Source of the DNA: Thermocatellispora tengchongensis
GTDB taxonomy: Bacteria > Actinomycetota > Actinomycetes > Streptosporangiales > Streptosporangiaceae
Assembly: GCF_014202315.1 (NCBI RefSeq)
Contig: NZ_JACHGN010000014.1
Span: 273,802-337,801, forward strand
DNA: 64,000 bases
Direction of reading: 5' to 3'
In this document: positions 33,270 through 41,069 of the stretch, in pieces
Layout of the letters: each line of letters starts with the position of its first letter
Numbering within the stretch: position 1 is the first letter of the stretch
Made by a program: the position numbers and the translations under genes
Notes under the pieces: generated by a model
The model's database searches: none
What the model was told of the DNA's origin: nothing
What the model saw: the letters and a program-made list of their open reading frames with translations, nothing else

Positions 33270-33321
33270 TTGAGCCCGACGGCCGCGCCCGGTCCTCCTC
33301 GGGTGGGCGCGTGGCGGGGAT

Positions 33322-33346
33322 GAACCTCCCACGCGTCACACGCGTA
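33322..33346 (+). promoter_or_regulatory. Possible ECF-sigma promoter
   Basis: GAACC (33322-33326) and CGTA (33343-33346) are 16 bases apart, the spacing of many extracytoplasmic-function sigma promoters, 48 bases before the secreted protein gene. No ECF sigma gene is in the window. Confidence 0.35.
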
Positions 33347-33393
33347 CCTCGCGTCGTAAGCGTTAGCGCAAGCCGACGAGAGAAGGAGGCCCG

Positions 33394-34614
33394 ATGCGGC
33401 CACGTATCGTCACGCTCTGCGCCGCGGCCCTCGTGCTGGGCACCACCACCGGCACCATCCCCGCGCAGGCAACCTCGGCAAGCACCACCCCCCTGTTAGG
33501 CACGACCACCGCCACCACGACCGGCACCACCGGCACCACCGGCACGTCCTTGAAGTTCACCCAGACGAACCTCGTCTCGGACGTCAAGGGCCAGGCGCCG
33601 ATCCACGATCCCGCGCTGATCAACCCGTGGGGCATCGCCATCGGCAAGACCGTGTGGGTCTCCGACGCCGGCAGCGACCTGTCCACGGTCTACTCCGGCG
33701 CCGCCGGGGCGCTGAAGAAGGAGCAGACGGAGGTGTGGATACCCGGCGGGCGGCCGACCGGGCAGGTGTTCAACCCCACCGACGAGTTCGTCGTCAAGGG
33801 CAAGGCCGGCTCCGGGCCGGCGTCGTTCATCACGGTCAGTCCCAGCGGCGCCGTCACCGGATGGAACGCGGAGGCCGACCCCAAGAGCGCGATCATCGCG
33901 GCGTTCACCCGGGGCGCCGACTACAAGGGCCTGGCCCTGATGGAGACCAACCGCGGCCCGTTCCTGCTGGCCGCCGACTTCGCGAACGGGCGCATCCACG
34001 TCTTCGACGGCGAGTTCGACCGGGTCAACTTCGGCCGGCGCGCCTTCCGCGACCCGGCCCTGCCCGACAACTACCACCCGTTCAACGTGGAGGTCGTCGG
34101 GCGCTTCGTGTACGTGGCGTACGCGCTGCGCGACCCCGAGACCGGCAAGTCGGTCGCGGGCCAGGGCAAGGGCTTCGTCAGCAGGTTCTCCGCCTCCGGC
34201 CGCTTCCTGGGCAGGCTGGCGGCGCGGGGCCCGCTGAACGCGCCCTGGGCGATGACCGCGGCGCCGAAGAACTTCGGCGGGCTCACCGGGGCGTTCCTGG
34301 TGGGCAACTTCGGCGACGGCTCGATCCACGCCTACAACCCGCGCAACGGCCGTCACCTCGGCGCGCTGCGCCACCCCGACGGCAGGCCGATCACGATCTC
34401 CGGGCTGTGGGACCTCCAGGTCGGCACCGCGGAGAACGGCGGCACGAACGCCCTGTGGTTCAGCGGCGGCACCGACGGCGGCAAGCACGGCCTGCTCGGC
34501 ATCATCACCGCCGGCGGCACGGCGAGCCAGGGGACCCCGACGACGAACCCGACGCACAACCCGAACCAGCACAACAGCAACAACAGCAACAACAACAGCG
34601 GCTACTCCTACTAG
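33394..34614 (+). CDS. TIGR03118-like secreted beta-propeller protein
   Basis: 406 residues with a signal peptide (IVTLCAAALVLGTTTGTIPAQA). After a Thr-rich segment the body (about 50-380) carries the pattern LVSDVKGQAPIHDPALINPWGIAIGKTVWVSDAGSD, then repeated strands with FVVGNFGDGSIHAYNP-like turns, as in the TIGR03118 family of NHL-like propellers. The function of the family is unknown. The last 30 residues are Asn/His/Gln/Ser-rich low complexity ending NNNSGYSY. ATG 33394 has GGAGG five bases upstream. Confidence 0.82.
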   Translation: MRPRIVTLCAAALVLGTTTGTIPAQATSASTTPLLGTTTATTTGTTGTTGTSLKFTQTNLVSDVKGQAPIHDPALINPWGIAIGKTVWVSDAGSDLSTVYSGAAGALKKEQTEVWIPGGRPTGQVFNPTDEFVVKGKAGSGPASFITVSPSGAVTGWNAEADPKSAIIAAFTRGADYKGLALMETNRGPFLLAADFANGRIHVFDGEFDRVNFGRRAFRDPALPDNYHPFNVEVVGRFVYVAYALRDPETGKSVAGQGKGFVSRFSASGRFLGRLAARGPLNAPWAMTAAPKNFGGLTGAFLVGNFGDGSIHAYNPRNGRHLGALRHPDGRPITISGLWDLQVGTAENGGTNALWFSGGTDGGKHGLLGIITAGGTASQGTPTTNPTHNPNQHNSNNSNNNSGYSY

Positions 34615-34701
34615 CGGCCGCTCCGAGGGCGATACATCCCCACGTTCCCGGCGAGAGGCCTTTGCTGGCACAGGGCTTTCTCCTCCGGGGCGCTCCCCGG
34701 T

Positions 34702-34733
34702 GTGGGGACCGCGCGCCCCCGCGGTCCCCGCAC
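34702..34733 (+). terminator. GC hairpin after the TIGR03118-like gene
   Basis: GGGGACCGCG (34704-34713) pairs with CGCGGTCCCC (34720-34729), a perfect 10-bp stem with a six-base loop, extended by a bulged GT/AC. Confidence 0.55.
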
Positions 34734-34759
34734 CCCCCACGCGCATCGGCCACCGGTTA

Positions 34760-34781
34760 TTCTAGAACAACATTCGGGTTC
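34760..34781. promoter_or_regulatory. Putative operator upstream of the MoxR gene
   Basis: TTCTAGAACA is followed by ACATTCGGGTTC; the TAGAAC-AACATT-CGGGTTC word (34763-34781) is nearly identical to that at 4117-4135. It lies 15 bases before the MoxR start. Confidence 0.45.
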
Positions 34782-34796
34782 TGACCGGGAGCACAG

Positions 34797-35654
34797 ATGA
34801 CGACGTGGTTCGCCTCGCCCTCCGACGTACGCGAGCGGCTGGCCGCCGTCCACTACCTGCCCGACGACGCCATCGCCACATCGGTGTTCCTGGCCGGAGC
34901 GCTGGGCAAGCCCCTGCTCGCCGAGGGGCCGGCCGGGGTCGGCAAGACCCAGCTCGCCAAGGCCGTGGCCGCGGCCACCGGGGCGCGGCTGGTCCGCCTG
35001 CAGTGCTACGAGGGCCTGGACGAGGCCAGGGCGCTGTACGAGTGGAACTACAAGAAGCAGCTCCTGCGCATCCAGGCCGGCGCGGGCGAGTCGTGGGACG
35101 AGACCCACGACGACATCTTCACCGAGGAGTTCCTGCTGGAGCGGCCGCTGCTGCGCGCGCTGCGCTCGGCCGAGCCCACGGTGCTGCTGATCGACGAGAC
35201 CGACAAGGCCGACGTCGAGGTCGAGGGCCTGCTGCTGGAGATCCTGTCCGACTTCCAGATCACGATCCCCGAGCTGGGCACGATCACCGCGGCCGTCCGG
35301 CCGTTCGTCGTGCTGACCTCCAACGCCACCCGCGAGCTGTCCGAGGCGCTCAAGCGGCGCTGCCTGTACCTCAACCTCGTCTACCCCACCCCGGAGCGCG
35401 AACGCGACATCGTGCTGTCGCAGGTGCCCGGCATCCGCGCCGACCTGGCCGAGCAGCTCGCCCGCATGGTCGCCACGCTGCGCGGCCTGGAGCTGAAGAA
35501 GTCGCCGTCCATCGCCGAGACCATCGACTGGGCCAACACCCTGCTCGCCCTCGGCCGCGACGACATCTCCGAGGCCACCGTCGCCGACACCCTCGGCGTC
35601 GTGCTCAAGCACGCCTCCGACCAGGCGCGGGCCAGGAAGGAACTCGGGCTGTGA
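34797..35654 (+). CDS. MoxR-type AAA+ ATPase
   Basis: 285 residues. Walker A is EGPAGVGKTQLAK (about 43-55), Walker B VLLIDETDKAD, sensor 1 VVLTSNATRELSEALKRRC with the arginine-finger region, all as in the MoxR/CoxD branch. These ATPases act with VWA proteins in metal or cofactor insertion and complex assembly. The downstream vWA gene overlaps it by four bases (GTGA), the standard MoxR-VWA coupling. ATG 34797 has a GGGAG site. Confidence 0.93.
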   Translation: MTTWFASPSDVRERLAAVHYLPDDAIATSVFLAGALGKPLLAEGPAGVGKTQLAKAVAAATGARLVRLQCYEGLDEARALYEWNYKKQLLRIQAGAGESWDETHDDIFTEEFLLERPLLRALRSAEPTVLLIDETDKADVEVEGLLLEILSDFQITIPELGTITAAVRPFVVLTSNATRELSEALKRRCLYLNLVYPTPERERDIVLSQVPGIRADLAEQLARMVATLRGLELKKSPSIAETIDWANTLLALGRDDISEATVADTLGVVLKHASDQARARKELGL

Positions 35655-37054
35655 CCGGCGACGGGCTGGTGGGACGGCATGTCGGCTTCGTGCGCGCGCT
35701 GCGCGAGGCCGGGCTGCCGGTGTCACCGGCCGAAGGGCTGGACGCGGCGCGGGCGCTGGCCCTGATCGACCTGTCGGAGCGCGAGTCGCTGCGCGCCGCG
35801 TACGCCGCCACGCTGGTCAAGCGGCCGGCGCACCGGCCCGGCTTCGACATGCTGTTCGACCTGTGGTTCCCGCCGGTCACCTCGGCCCTCACCGCCGCGC
35901 GCGAGGCCGGCGCGGAGGAGGCGGAGCCGCCCCGCCCGCCGACGGGCGGGGCCACCGGCTACGGCCTGCCCGAGCACCGCGAGCAGCTCGCCCGCCTGCT
36001 CATGGGCGACGAGGCCGCCGGGAGCATGGCGGAGTTCGCCCGCGCCATGGTCGAGCGGTACGGCCGGCAGCCGGCCGCCGCCGGCAGGCAGAACTGGTTC
36101 TCCTACTCGGTGCTGCGCGCCCTGTCGCCCGAGACCCTGATGGCCCGCATCCTCGCCGAGGCGCTGGCCGGCCGGGAGCGGGGCGGCCTGGCCGAGCGGA
36201 TGGTCCGCCGCCGCGTCACCGACAACATCCGCCGCTTCGAGGAGGCGGTCGCCGCCGACGTGCGCCGGCGCATCGCCGAGGACTCCGGCGTCGAGCGCAT
36301 CGCCCGCTCCGCCGTACGCCCGCCGCTGGAGCAGGTGGACTTCCTGCGCATCACCCGCGCCGATCTGGCCCGGCTGCGGCGCGAGGTCTACCCGCTGGCC
36401 CGCCGCCTGGCCACCCGGCTGGTCATCAAGCACCGCCACGGCCACCGGGGCCGCCTCGACTTCCGCCGCACCGTGCGCGCCTCGCTCGGCACCGGCGGCG
36501 TGCCCCTGACCACGCACAACCGCCCGCGCCGCCCGCACAAGCCGGAGCTGGTGATCCTGAGCGACACCAGCGACTCGGTGTCGTCGTTCGCCCACTTCAC
36601 GCTGCTGCTGACGTACGCGCTGCGGGAGCAGTTCAGCAAGGTGCGCGCCTTCGGGTTCGTGGACACGATCGACGAGATCACCCGGTTCTTCGTGCCCGGG
36701 GCCGACCTGGTGGAGGCCATGACCCGGCTCACCCAGGAGGCCGACATGGTGCGCTTCGGGCGCACCAACTACGGGCATGCGTTCGAGCGGTTCGCCGAGA
36801 AGTACGCCGACGCCATCGGCCCGAAGACCTCGCTGCTGATCCTCGGCGACGCCCGCTCCAACTACCAGCCCCCGGCCCTGGACACCCTGACCGCGCTGGC
36901 GGGGCGGGCGCGGCACGCGTACTGGCTCAATCCGGAGCCCCGCCCCCAGTGGGACACCGGCGACTCCGAGGCCACCGCCTACGGCGCCGTGGTGCCGATG
37001 TACGAGTGCCGCAACGTCACCCAGCTCACGGCCTTCATCGAGGAACTGGCCTAG
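35651..37054 (+). CDS. vWA domain protein, CoxE-like
   Basis: 467 residues from GTG 35651. The C-terminal von Willebrand factor A domain begins at PELVILSDTSDSVSSFAHF, where the MIDAS motif DxSxS reads DTSDS, and continues with the Thr and Asp positions (FGRTNYGH, LGDARSN). The N-terminal 300 residues are helical, as in CoxE proteins. MIDAS residues look complete. Together with the MoxR ATPase it would form a maturation machine, but no CO dehydrogenase or other obvious client is in the window. Confidence 0.88.
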   Translation: MTGDGLVGRHVGFVRALREAGLPVSPAEGLDAARALALIDLSERESLRAAYAATLVKRPAHRPGFDMLFDLWFPPVTSALTAAREAGAEEAEPPRPPTGGATGYGLPEHREQLARLLMGDEAAGSMAEFARAMVERYGRQPAAAGRQNWFSYSVLRALSPETLMARILAEALAGRERGGLAERMVRRRVTDNIRRFEEAVAADVRRRIAEDSGVERIARSAVRPPLEQVDFLRITRADLARLRREVYPLARRLATRLVIKHRHGHRGRLDFRRTVRASLGTGGVPLTTHNRPRRPHKPELVILSDTSDSVSSFAHFTLLLTYALREQFSKVRAFGFVDTIDEITRFFVPGADLVEAMTRLTQEADMVRFGRTNYGHAFERFAEKYADAIGPKTSLLILGDARSNYQPPALDTLTALAGRARHAYWLNPEPRPQWDTGDSEATAYGAVVPMYECRNVTQLTAFIEELA

Positions 37055-37055
37055 C

Positions 37056-37085
37056 TGCACACCTAGCCACACCTAGCCACACCGC
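37056..37085. repeat. Short CTAGCCACAC repeats
   Basis: Two to three tandem 10-bp units fill the gap between the CoxE-like stop and the convergent NERD-protein stop. Confidence 0.6.
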
Positions 37086-37089
37086 GCCG

Positions 37090-37857
37090 CTAGTTCAGCC
37101 GCTTGAGCTCCCGGGCGGCGGTGCGGGCCAGCAGCTCGACCTGCTCGTCGGAGAACGCGGCGGTCGCCCGGCTGCGGATGATCTTGGGGATGAGCCGGGG
37201 GCGCATCAGGGTCAGGCCCTCGGCGCTGACCATCTTGCCGCGCGGCAGGTGGCCGCCGTACACGGCGAGCAGGGGCTCGATGGTGACCGGCACCCCCGAC
37301 CGCTCGGTCAGCACCTCGGCCAGGGCGAGGGCGGCGTCGTTGAGGCCCTTGGCCATGCTCGCGCCGTACTTCTCGCCGAAGAACAGCTTGCCGCCGTACT
37401 GCTCGATGTGGACGTCGGGGCCGAACGCCTCGTTGTCCACGATCCACACCCCGCCGGGCCCGATGACCAGGTGGTCGATGGACGCCTGCCCGCGCACGGC
37501 GCGGCCGTTGAGGATCTGGTAGCCCTGCTTGGCCAGCCCGCGGCGCAGGATCTTGCCGGTCAGCACCTCGCCGCGCCGCTTGCCGCGCCACACGGCGGTG
37601 CTCTCGTGCAGGTGCCAGGCCCAGTACGCGTCGGCGGCGGCGACCAGCAGGCCCACCACGATGCCGACCAGCACCGGCTGCGGCAGGGCGAACCGCATGG
37701 CCAGCCCGATGCCGACGGCCAGGCCGACCACCGCCTTCACCGCGCGCATCTTCCTGCGATCGGGGATGCCCTCGACCCAGAACTTCTCATACATCTGCTG
37801 GGGCGACGCGCCGGTGAACTTGTCGTCCTGCGGCACGTAGATAGACCCGCTTGGCAT
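37090..37857 (-). CDS. NERD-domain membrane protein
   Basis: 255 residues from ATG 37857, which has GGAG seven bases upstream; longer starts at 37893 and 37929 exist. Two transmembrane helices lie near residues 43-83 (AVVGLAVGIGLAMRF and VLVGIVVGLLVAAADAYW). The NERD nuclease-related domain follows: GEVLTGKILRRGLAKQGYQILN, then SIDHLVIGPGGVWIVDNEAF, where the Asp of DHLVIG and the Asp/Glu of VDNEAF are the expected catalytic positions (the usual lysine of the DxK core is replaced by Asn-Glu). Activity is therefore uncertain. Confidence 0.82.
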   Translation of the reverse strand: MPSGSIYVPQDDKFTGASPQQMYEKFWVEGIPDRRKMRAVKAVVGLAVGIGLAMRFALPQPVLVGIVVGLLVAAADAYWAWHLHESTAVWRGKRRGEVLTGKILRRGLAKQGYQILNGRAVRGQASIDHLVIGPGGVWIVDNEAFGPDVHIEQYGGKLFFGEKYGASMAKGLNDAALALAEVLTERSGVPVTIEPLLAVYGGHLPRGKMVSAEGLTLMRPRLIPKIIRSRATAAFSDEQVELLARTAARELKRLN

Positions 37858-38011
37858 GGCGGCGCTCCAAAGGTCCGACCCGGTTGAAGGCATGGTCGAG
37901 CGATCTGCCACGCTGAAGACCCTCGCCACGGATGGGATTCCCCACCTGCCGGAGAAGGAATCGCGTGGTGAGTGAATTACGGCAAGCGCGGCAGTGTCCT
38001 TTCGCTGATCA

Positions 38012-38027
38012 ACCGACCAGTCGGTAT
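38012..38027. promoter_or_regulatory. TetR-type operator, matched at the ACAD operon promoter
   Basis: ACCGAC-CA-GTCGGT is a perfect palindrome (38012-38025) 53 bases before the TetR gene. ACCGACCGGACGGTAT at 42307-42322 shares 14 of 16 positions with ACCGACCAGTCGGTAT here. Confidence 0.75.
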
Positions 38028-38077
38028 CCTACCGGTGGCGGCGCTGCCTGCCGCCTGCAGCATAGGGGAGGCGAGCC

Positions 38078-38731
38078 ATGGCGCGAAACGCCAGCCGGGC
38101 GCCGAGCGCGGTCCGATCGCGCGACGCCGCCGCGGAACCCGAGCCCGTACGCCGCCGCCTGCTCAGCGAGGCCACCCGCCTGTTCGCCGAGCGGGGCTTC
38201 GAGGGCACCTCGGTCCAGGAGATCGTCACCGCGGCCGGTGTCACCAAGGGCGCCATGTACCACTACTTCGACTCCAAGGACGACCTGCTCCACGAGATCT
38301 ACGGCCGCGTCCTGCGCATGCAGATGGAGCGCCTGCTCATGTTCGCCGACGGGCCGGGCACCGTCACCGAACGCCTCCACGCCGCCGCGGCCGACGTGGT
38401 CATGACCTCGGTCGCCAACCTGGACGACTCCAAGATCTTCTTCCGCTCCATGCACCAGCTCGCCCCCGAGACCTACAAGAGCGTCCGCGCCGAACGCCGC
38501 CGCTACCACGAGCGCTTCCGCGACCTCGTGGCCGAGGGGCAGCGCGAGGGCGTCTTCCGCTCCGACGTCCCGGCCGACATAGTGGTGGACTTCTTCTTCG
38601 GCTCCGTCCACCACCTGGGCACCTGGTACCACGCCGACGGCCCCCTGTCGGGCGCCGAGCTGGGCGCGTACTTCGCCGACCTGCTGTTGCGGTCCATCGC
38701 GCCGGAGCCGGCGGAGGCCGGCGGCTCGTAG
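38078..38731 (+). CDS. TetR family regulator, probable repressor of the acyl-CoA dehydrogenase operon
   Basis: 217 residues. After a basic N-terminal tail, the helix-turn-helix region EATRLFAERGFEGTSVQEIVTAAGVTKGAMYHYFDSKDDLLHEIY (about 31-76) is a textbook TetR_N. The ligand-binding part has the pattern seen in TetR proteins of fatty-acid or branched acyl-CoA catabolism. It is convergent with the three-gene acyl-CoA dehydrogenase operon, and both promoters carry a very similar ACCGACC palindrome, so autoregulation and control of the operon are likely. ATG 38078 follows GGGGAGG. Confidence 0.9.
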   Translation: MARNASRAPSAVRSRDAAAEPEPVRRRLLSEATRLFAERGFEGTSVQEIVTAAGVTKGAMYHYFDSKDDLLHEIYGRVLRMQMERLLMFADGPGTVTERLHAAAADVVMTSVANLDDSKIFFRSMHQLAPETYKSVRAERRRYHERFRDLVAEGQREGVFRSDVPADIVVDFFFGSVHHLGTWYHADGPLSGAELGAYFADLLLRSIAPEPAEAGGS

Positions 38732-38763
38732 GGGCCGCGCGGGGCCCGGCGCCCCTACGAGCC
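38723..38763. terminator. Bidirectional terminator hairpin
   Basis: GGCTCGTAGGGGC (38723-38735, containing the TetR stop codon) is exactly complementary to GCCCCTACGAGCC (38751-38763), a 13-bp stem between convergent genes. Confidence 0.75.
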
Positions 38764-38802
38764 GGGGCCCCGCTCCGCCCGGGACTACGCTCGGGGGTCC
38801 GC

Positions 38803-39882
38803 TCAGGCCGGGAGGTCGGCCAGGACTCCCACCTGCTGCCGGTGGTCGCCGGGGGTGCCGAGGGCCAGTTGGGCGGCCTTGGCGCGCTTGAGGAACAGGT
38901 GCAGCGGGTGCTCCCAGGTCATGCCGATGCCGCCGTGGAGTTGCAGCGCCTCCTCGGCCACGTGCACCGCCACGTCGCCGCACCACGCCTGGGCGACCGC
39001 GACCGCCAGGGACGGGTCCTCCTCCCCCGCCAGGGCGTCGGCGGCGCCGCGCGCGGCGGCCCTGGCGCGTACGACGTCCAGCCACAGATCGGCCATACGG
39101 TGCTTGATCGCCTGGAAGGAGCCGATGGGACGGGCGAACTGGTGGCGCTCCTTGAGGTAGGCGAGCGTGGTGTCCAGGCACCATTTGGCCACGCCGAGCT
39201 GCTCGGAGGCCAGCAGTCCCGCGCCGGTGAGCAGGGCGCGGCGCACGCCCGACAGGTCGGAGGCGATCCTGACGGCGGGGGCCGACCACAGGGTGACGGT
39301 GGCGATCGGGCGGGTGAGGTCGAGCGAGGGGACCGTCTCGACCGTGGCGTGGCCGGCCTCCACGGCGTACAGGGCGCCCGAGGCGGGGACCAGCAGCACG
39401 TCGGCGACCGCCGCGCCCGCGACGGCGGTGACACGGCCGCTGAGGGTGCCGTCGGCGCCGGCCGTCACCGTCTCGTCGCGGAAGCCGTAGGGCGAGGCGG
39501 AGAAGGGGACCGCCAGGGCCGCGGTGAGGTCGCCGGACGCCAGGCGGGACAGCAGGTCCCCGGGGTCCTCGGGGGCGGCGAGCAGGGCGGTCGTCGCCAG
39601 CACCGCGCTGGTCAGGAACGGGACGGGGGCGACCGAGCGGCCCAGCTCCTCCAGGACCACCGCGACCTCGCGGGCGCTCGCGCCGGCGCCGCCGCGCGAC
39701 TCCGGGATGAGCAGGCCCGCGACCCCCATGTCGGCGGCCAGGGTCTTCCACAGGCCCATGTCGTACGGCGCGTCGGACTCCACGCGGGCGAGCACGGACG
39801 CCGGCGAGGACTTGTCCGCGAGGACCCCGCGCACGGCGGCCCGCAGCTCCTCCTCGACCTCCGAATAGAGCAGACTGGTCAA
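38803..39882 (-). CDS. Acyl-CoA dehydrogenase family protein (operon gene 3)
   Basis: 359 residues. The N-terminal helical domain has GVAGLLIPESRGGAGASAREVAVVLEELGR; the middle domain is short and lacks the canonical FAD-contacting MTEPxAGSD stretch; the C-terminal domain has the ERHQFARPIGSFQAIKHRMADLW and LQLHGGIGMTWEHPLHLFLKRA stretches. This pattern fits the second subunit of heteromeric acyl-CoA dehydrogenases of actinobacteria, in which one chain contributes the catalytic base and the other the flavin contacts. The TTG start at 39882 overlaps the stop of the preceding gene (TTGA), indicating coupling. Confidence 0.83.
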   Translation of the reverse strand: MTSLLYSEVEEELRAAVRGVLADKSSPASVLARVESDAPYDMGLWKTLAADMGVAGLLIPESRGGAGASAREVAVVLEELGRSVAPVPFLTSAVLATTALLAAPEDPGDLLSRLASGDLTAALAVPFSASPYGFRDETVTAGADGTLSGRVTAVAGAAVADVLLVPASGALYAVEAGHATVETVPSLDLTRPIATVTLWSAPAVRIASDLSGVRRALLTGAGLLASEQLGVAKWCLDTTLAYLKERHQFARPIGSFQAIKHRMADLWLDVVRARAAARGAADALAGEEDPSLAVAVAQAWCGDVAVHVAEEALQLHGGIGMTWEHPLHLFLKRAKAAQLALGTPGDHRQQVGVLADLPA

Positions 39883-41069
39883 CGCGGCAGGTCCTTCCAG
39901 GGGATGTCCTTGTCCACGCGCGGCTCCGAGGGCAGCCCGAGCACACGCTCACTGATGATGTTGCGCAGGATCTCGGAGGTGCCGCCCTCGATCGAGTTGC
40001 CCTTGGCGCGCAGGTAGCGGTAGCCGGCGTCGCGGCCGGCGAAGTCCACCGACTCCGAGCGGCGGAAGGTCCAGTCGTCGTAGCCGAGCCCCTCCTCCCG
40101 GCGCAGCTCCACCTCCAGGCCGGTGAGGGCCTGGTTGAGCGAGGCGAAGGCCAGCTTCATGCCCGAGCCCTCGGGGCCCGGCTGGCCGGCGGCGAGCTGC
40201 TCGCGCAGCCTGACCCCGGCGAGCCGGGTGACCTCGGCCTCCACCCACAGCCGCAGCAGCCGCTGGTGCAGGTCGGGGGTGCGCAGCTCGGGCCGCTCGC
40301 GCCAGGTCTGCGCGACCATGCCGATCATGCCGCCGCCGCGCCTGCCCGCGTTGCCGCCGATGGCGACCCGCTCGTTCATCAGCGTGGTCTGCGCGACCCG
40401 CCAGCCGTCGCCGACGGCGCCGAGGCGCAGGTCGTCGGGCAGGCGCACGCCGGTGAGGAACACCTCGTTGAACTCGGCCTCCCCGGTGATCTGGCGCAGC
40501 GGGCGCGCCTCGACGCCGGGGGCGTGCATGTCGCACACGAAGTAGGTCAGGCCGCGGTGCTTGGGCACGTCGGGATCGGTGCGGGCGACCAGGATGGCCC
40601 AGCGGGCGTGGTGGGCGCCGGACGTCCACACCTTCTGGCCGTCCACCACCCACTCGTCGCCGTCGCGCACCGCCCGGGTGGCCAGCGTGGCGAGGTCGGA
40701 CCCGGCGCCCGGCTCGCTGAAGAGCTGGCACCAGATCTCCTCACCGGTCCACAGGGGCCGCAGGAAGCGCTTCTTCTGCTCCTCGGTGCCGAAGGCCAGG
40801 ATCGTCGGGGCGGCCATGCCGAGCCCGATGGCCTGCAGGCCCGGGTCGAGCTGCGGGGTGCCTTCGAGCTCCTGCTCCACGGCGAGCTGCAGTTCGCGCG
40901 GGGCGCCGAGGCCGCCCAGACCTTCGGGGAAGTGCACCCAGGCCAGCCCGGCGTCGAACCGGGCGCGCAGGAAGGCGAGCCGGTCGGAGGCCGGGGTCGC
41001 CTCGCGGAAGGCGCGCGCCCGCGCCCTGATCTCGTCCTCGTTCAACGTGCGTCCTTCTGTCGCGGTCAC
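39879..41069 (-). CDS. Acyl-CoA dehydrogenase family protein (operon gene 2)
   Basis: 396 residues from GTG 41069, whose GTGA overlaps the upstream stop. The full three-domain architecture is present: LGMAAPTILAFGTEEQKKRFLRPLWTGEEIWCQLFSEPGAGSDLA (flavin and substrate contacts), VVDGQKVWTSGAHHARWAILVAR, and the C-terminal GNSIEGGTSEILRNIISERVLGLP. The catalytic Glu position typical of IVDs is replaced in the usual loop by sequence that resembles FadE-type heteromers. It likely pairs with the product of the next gene (39882). Confidence 0.85.
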   Translation of the reverse strand: MTATEGRTLNEDEIRARARAFREATPASDRLAFLRARFDAGLAWVHFPEGLGGLGAPRELQLAVEQELEGTPQLDPGLQAIGLGMAAPTILAFGTEEQKKRFLRPLWTGEEIWCQLFSEPGAGSDLATLATRAVRDGDEWVVDGQKVWTSGAHHARWAILVARTDPDVPKHRGLTYFVCDMHAPGVEARPLRQITGEAEFNEVFLTGVRLPDDLRLGAVGDGWRVAQTTLMNERVAIGGNAGRRGGGMIGMVAQTWRERPELRTPDLHQRLLRLWVEAEVTRLAGVRLREQLAAGQPGPEGSGMKLAFASLNQALTGLEVELRREEGLGYDDWTFRRSESVDFAGRDAGYRYLRAKGNSIEGGTSEILRNIISERVLGLPSEPRVDKDIPWKDLPR

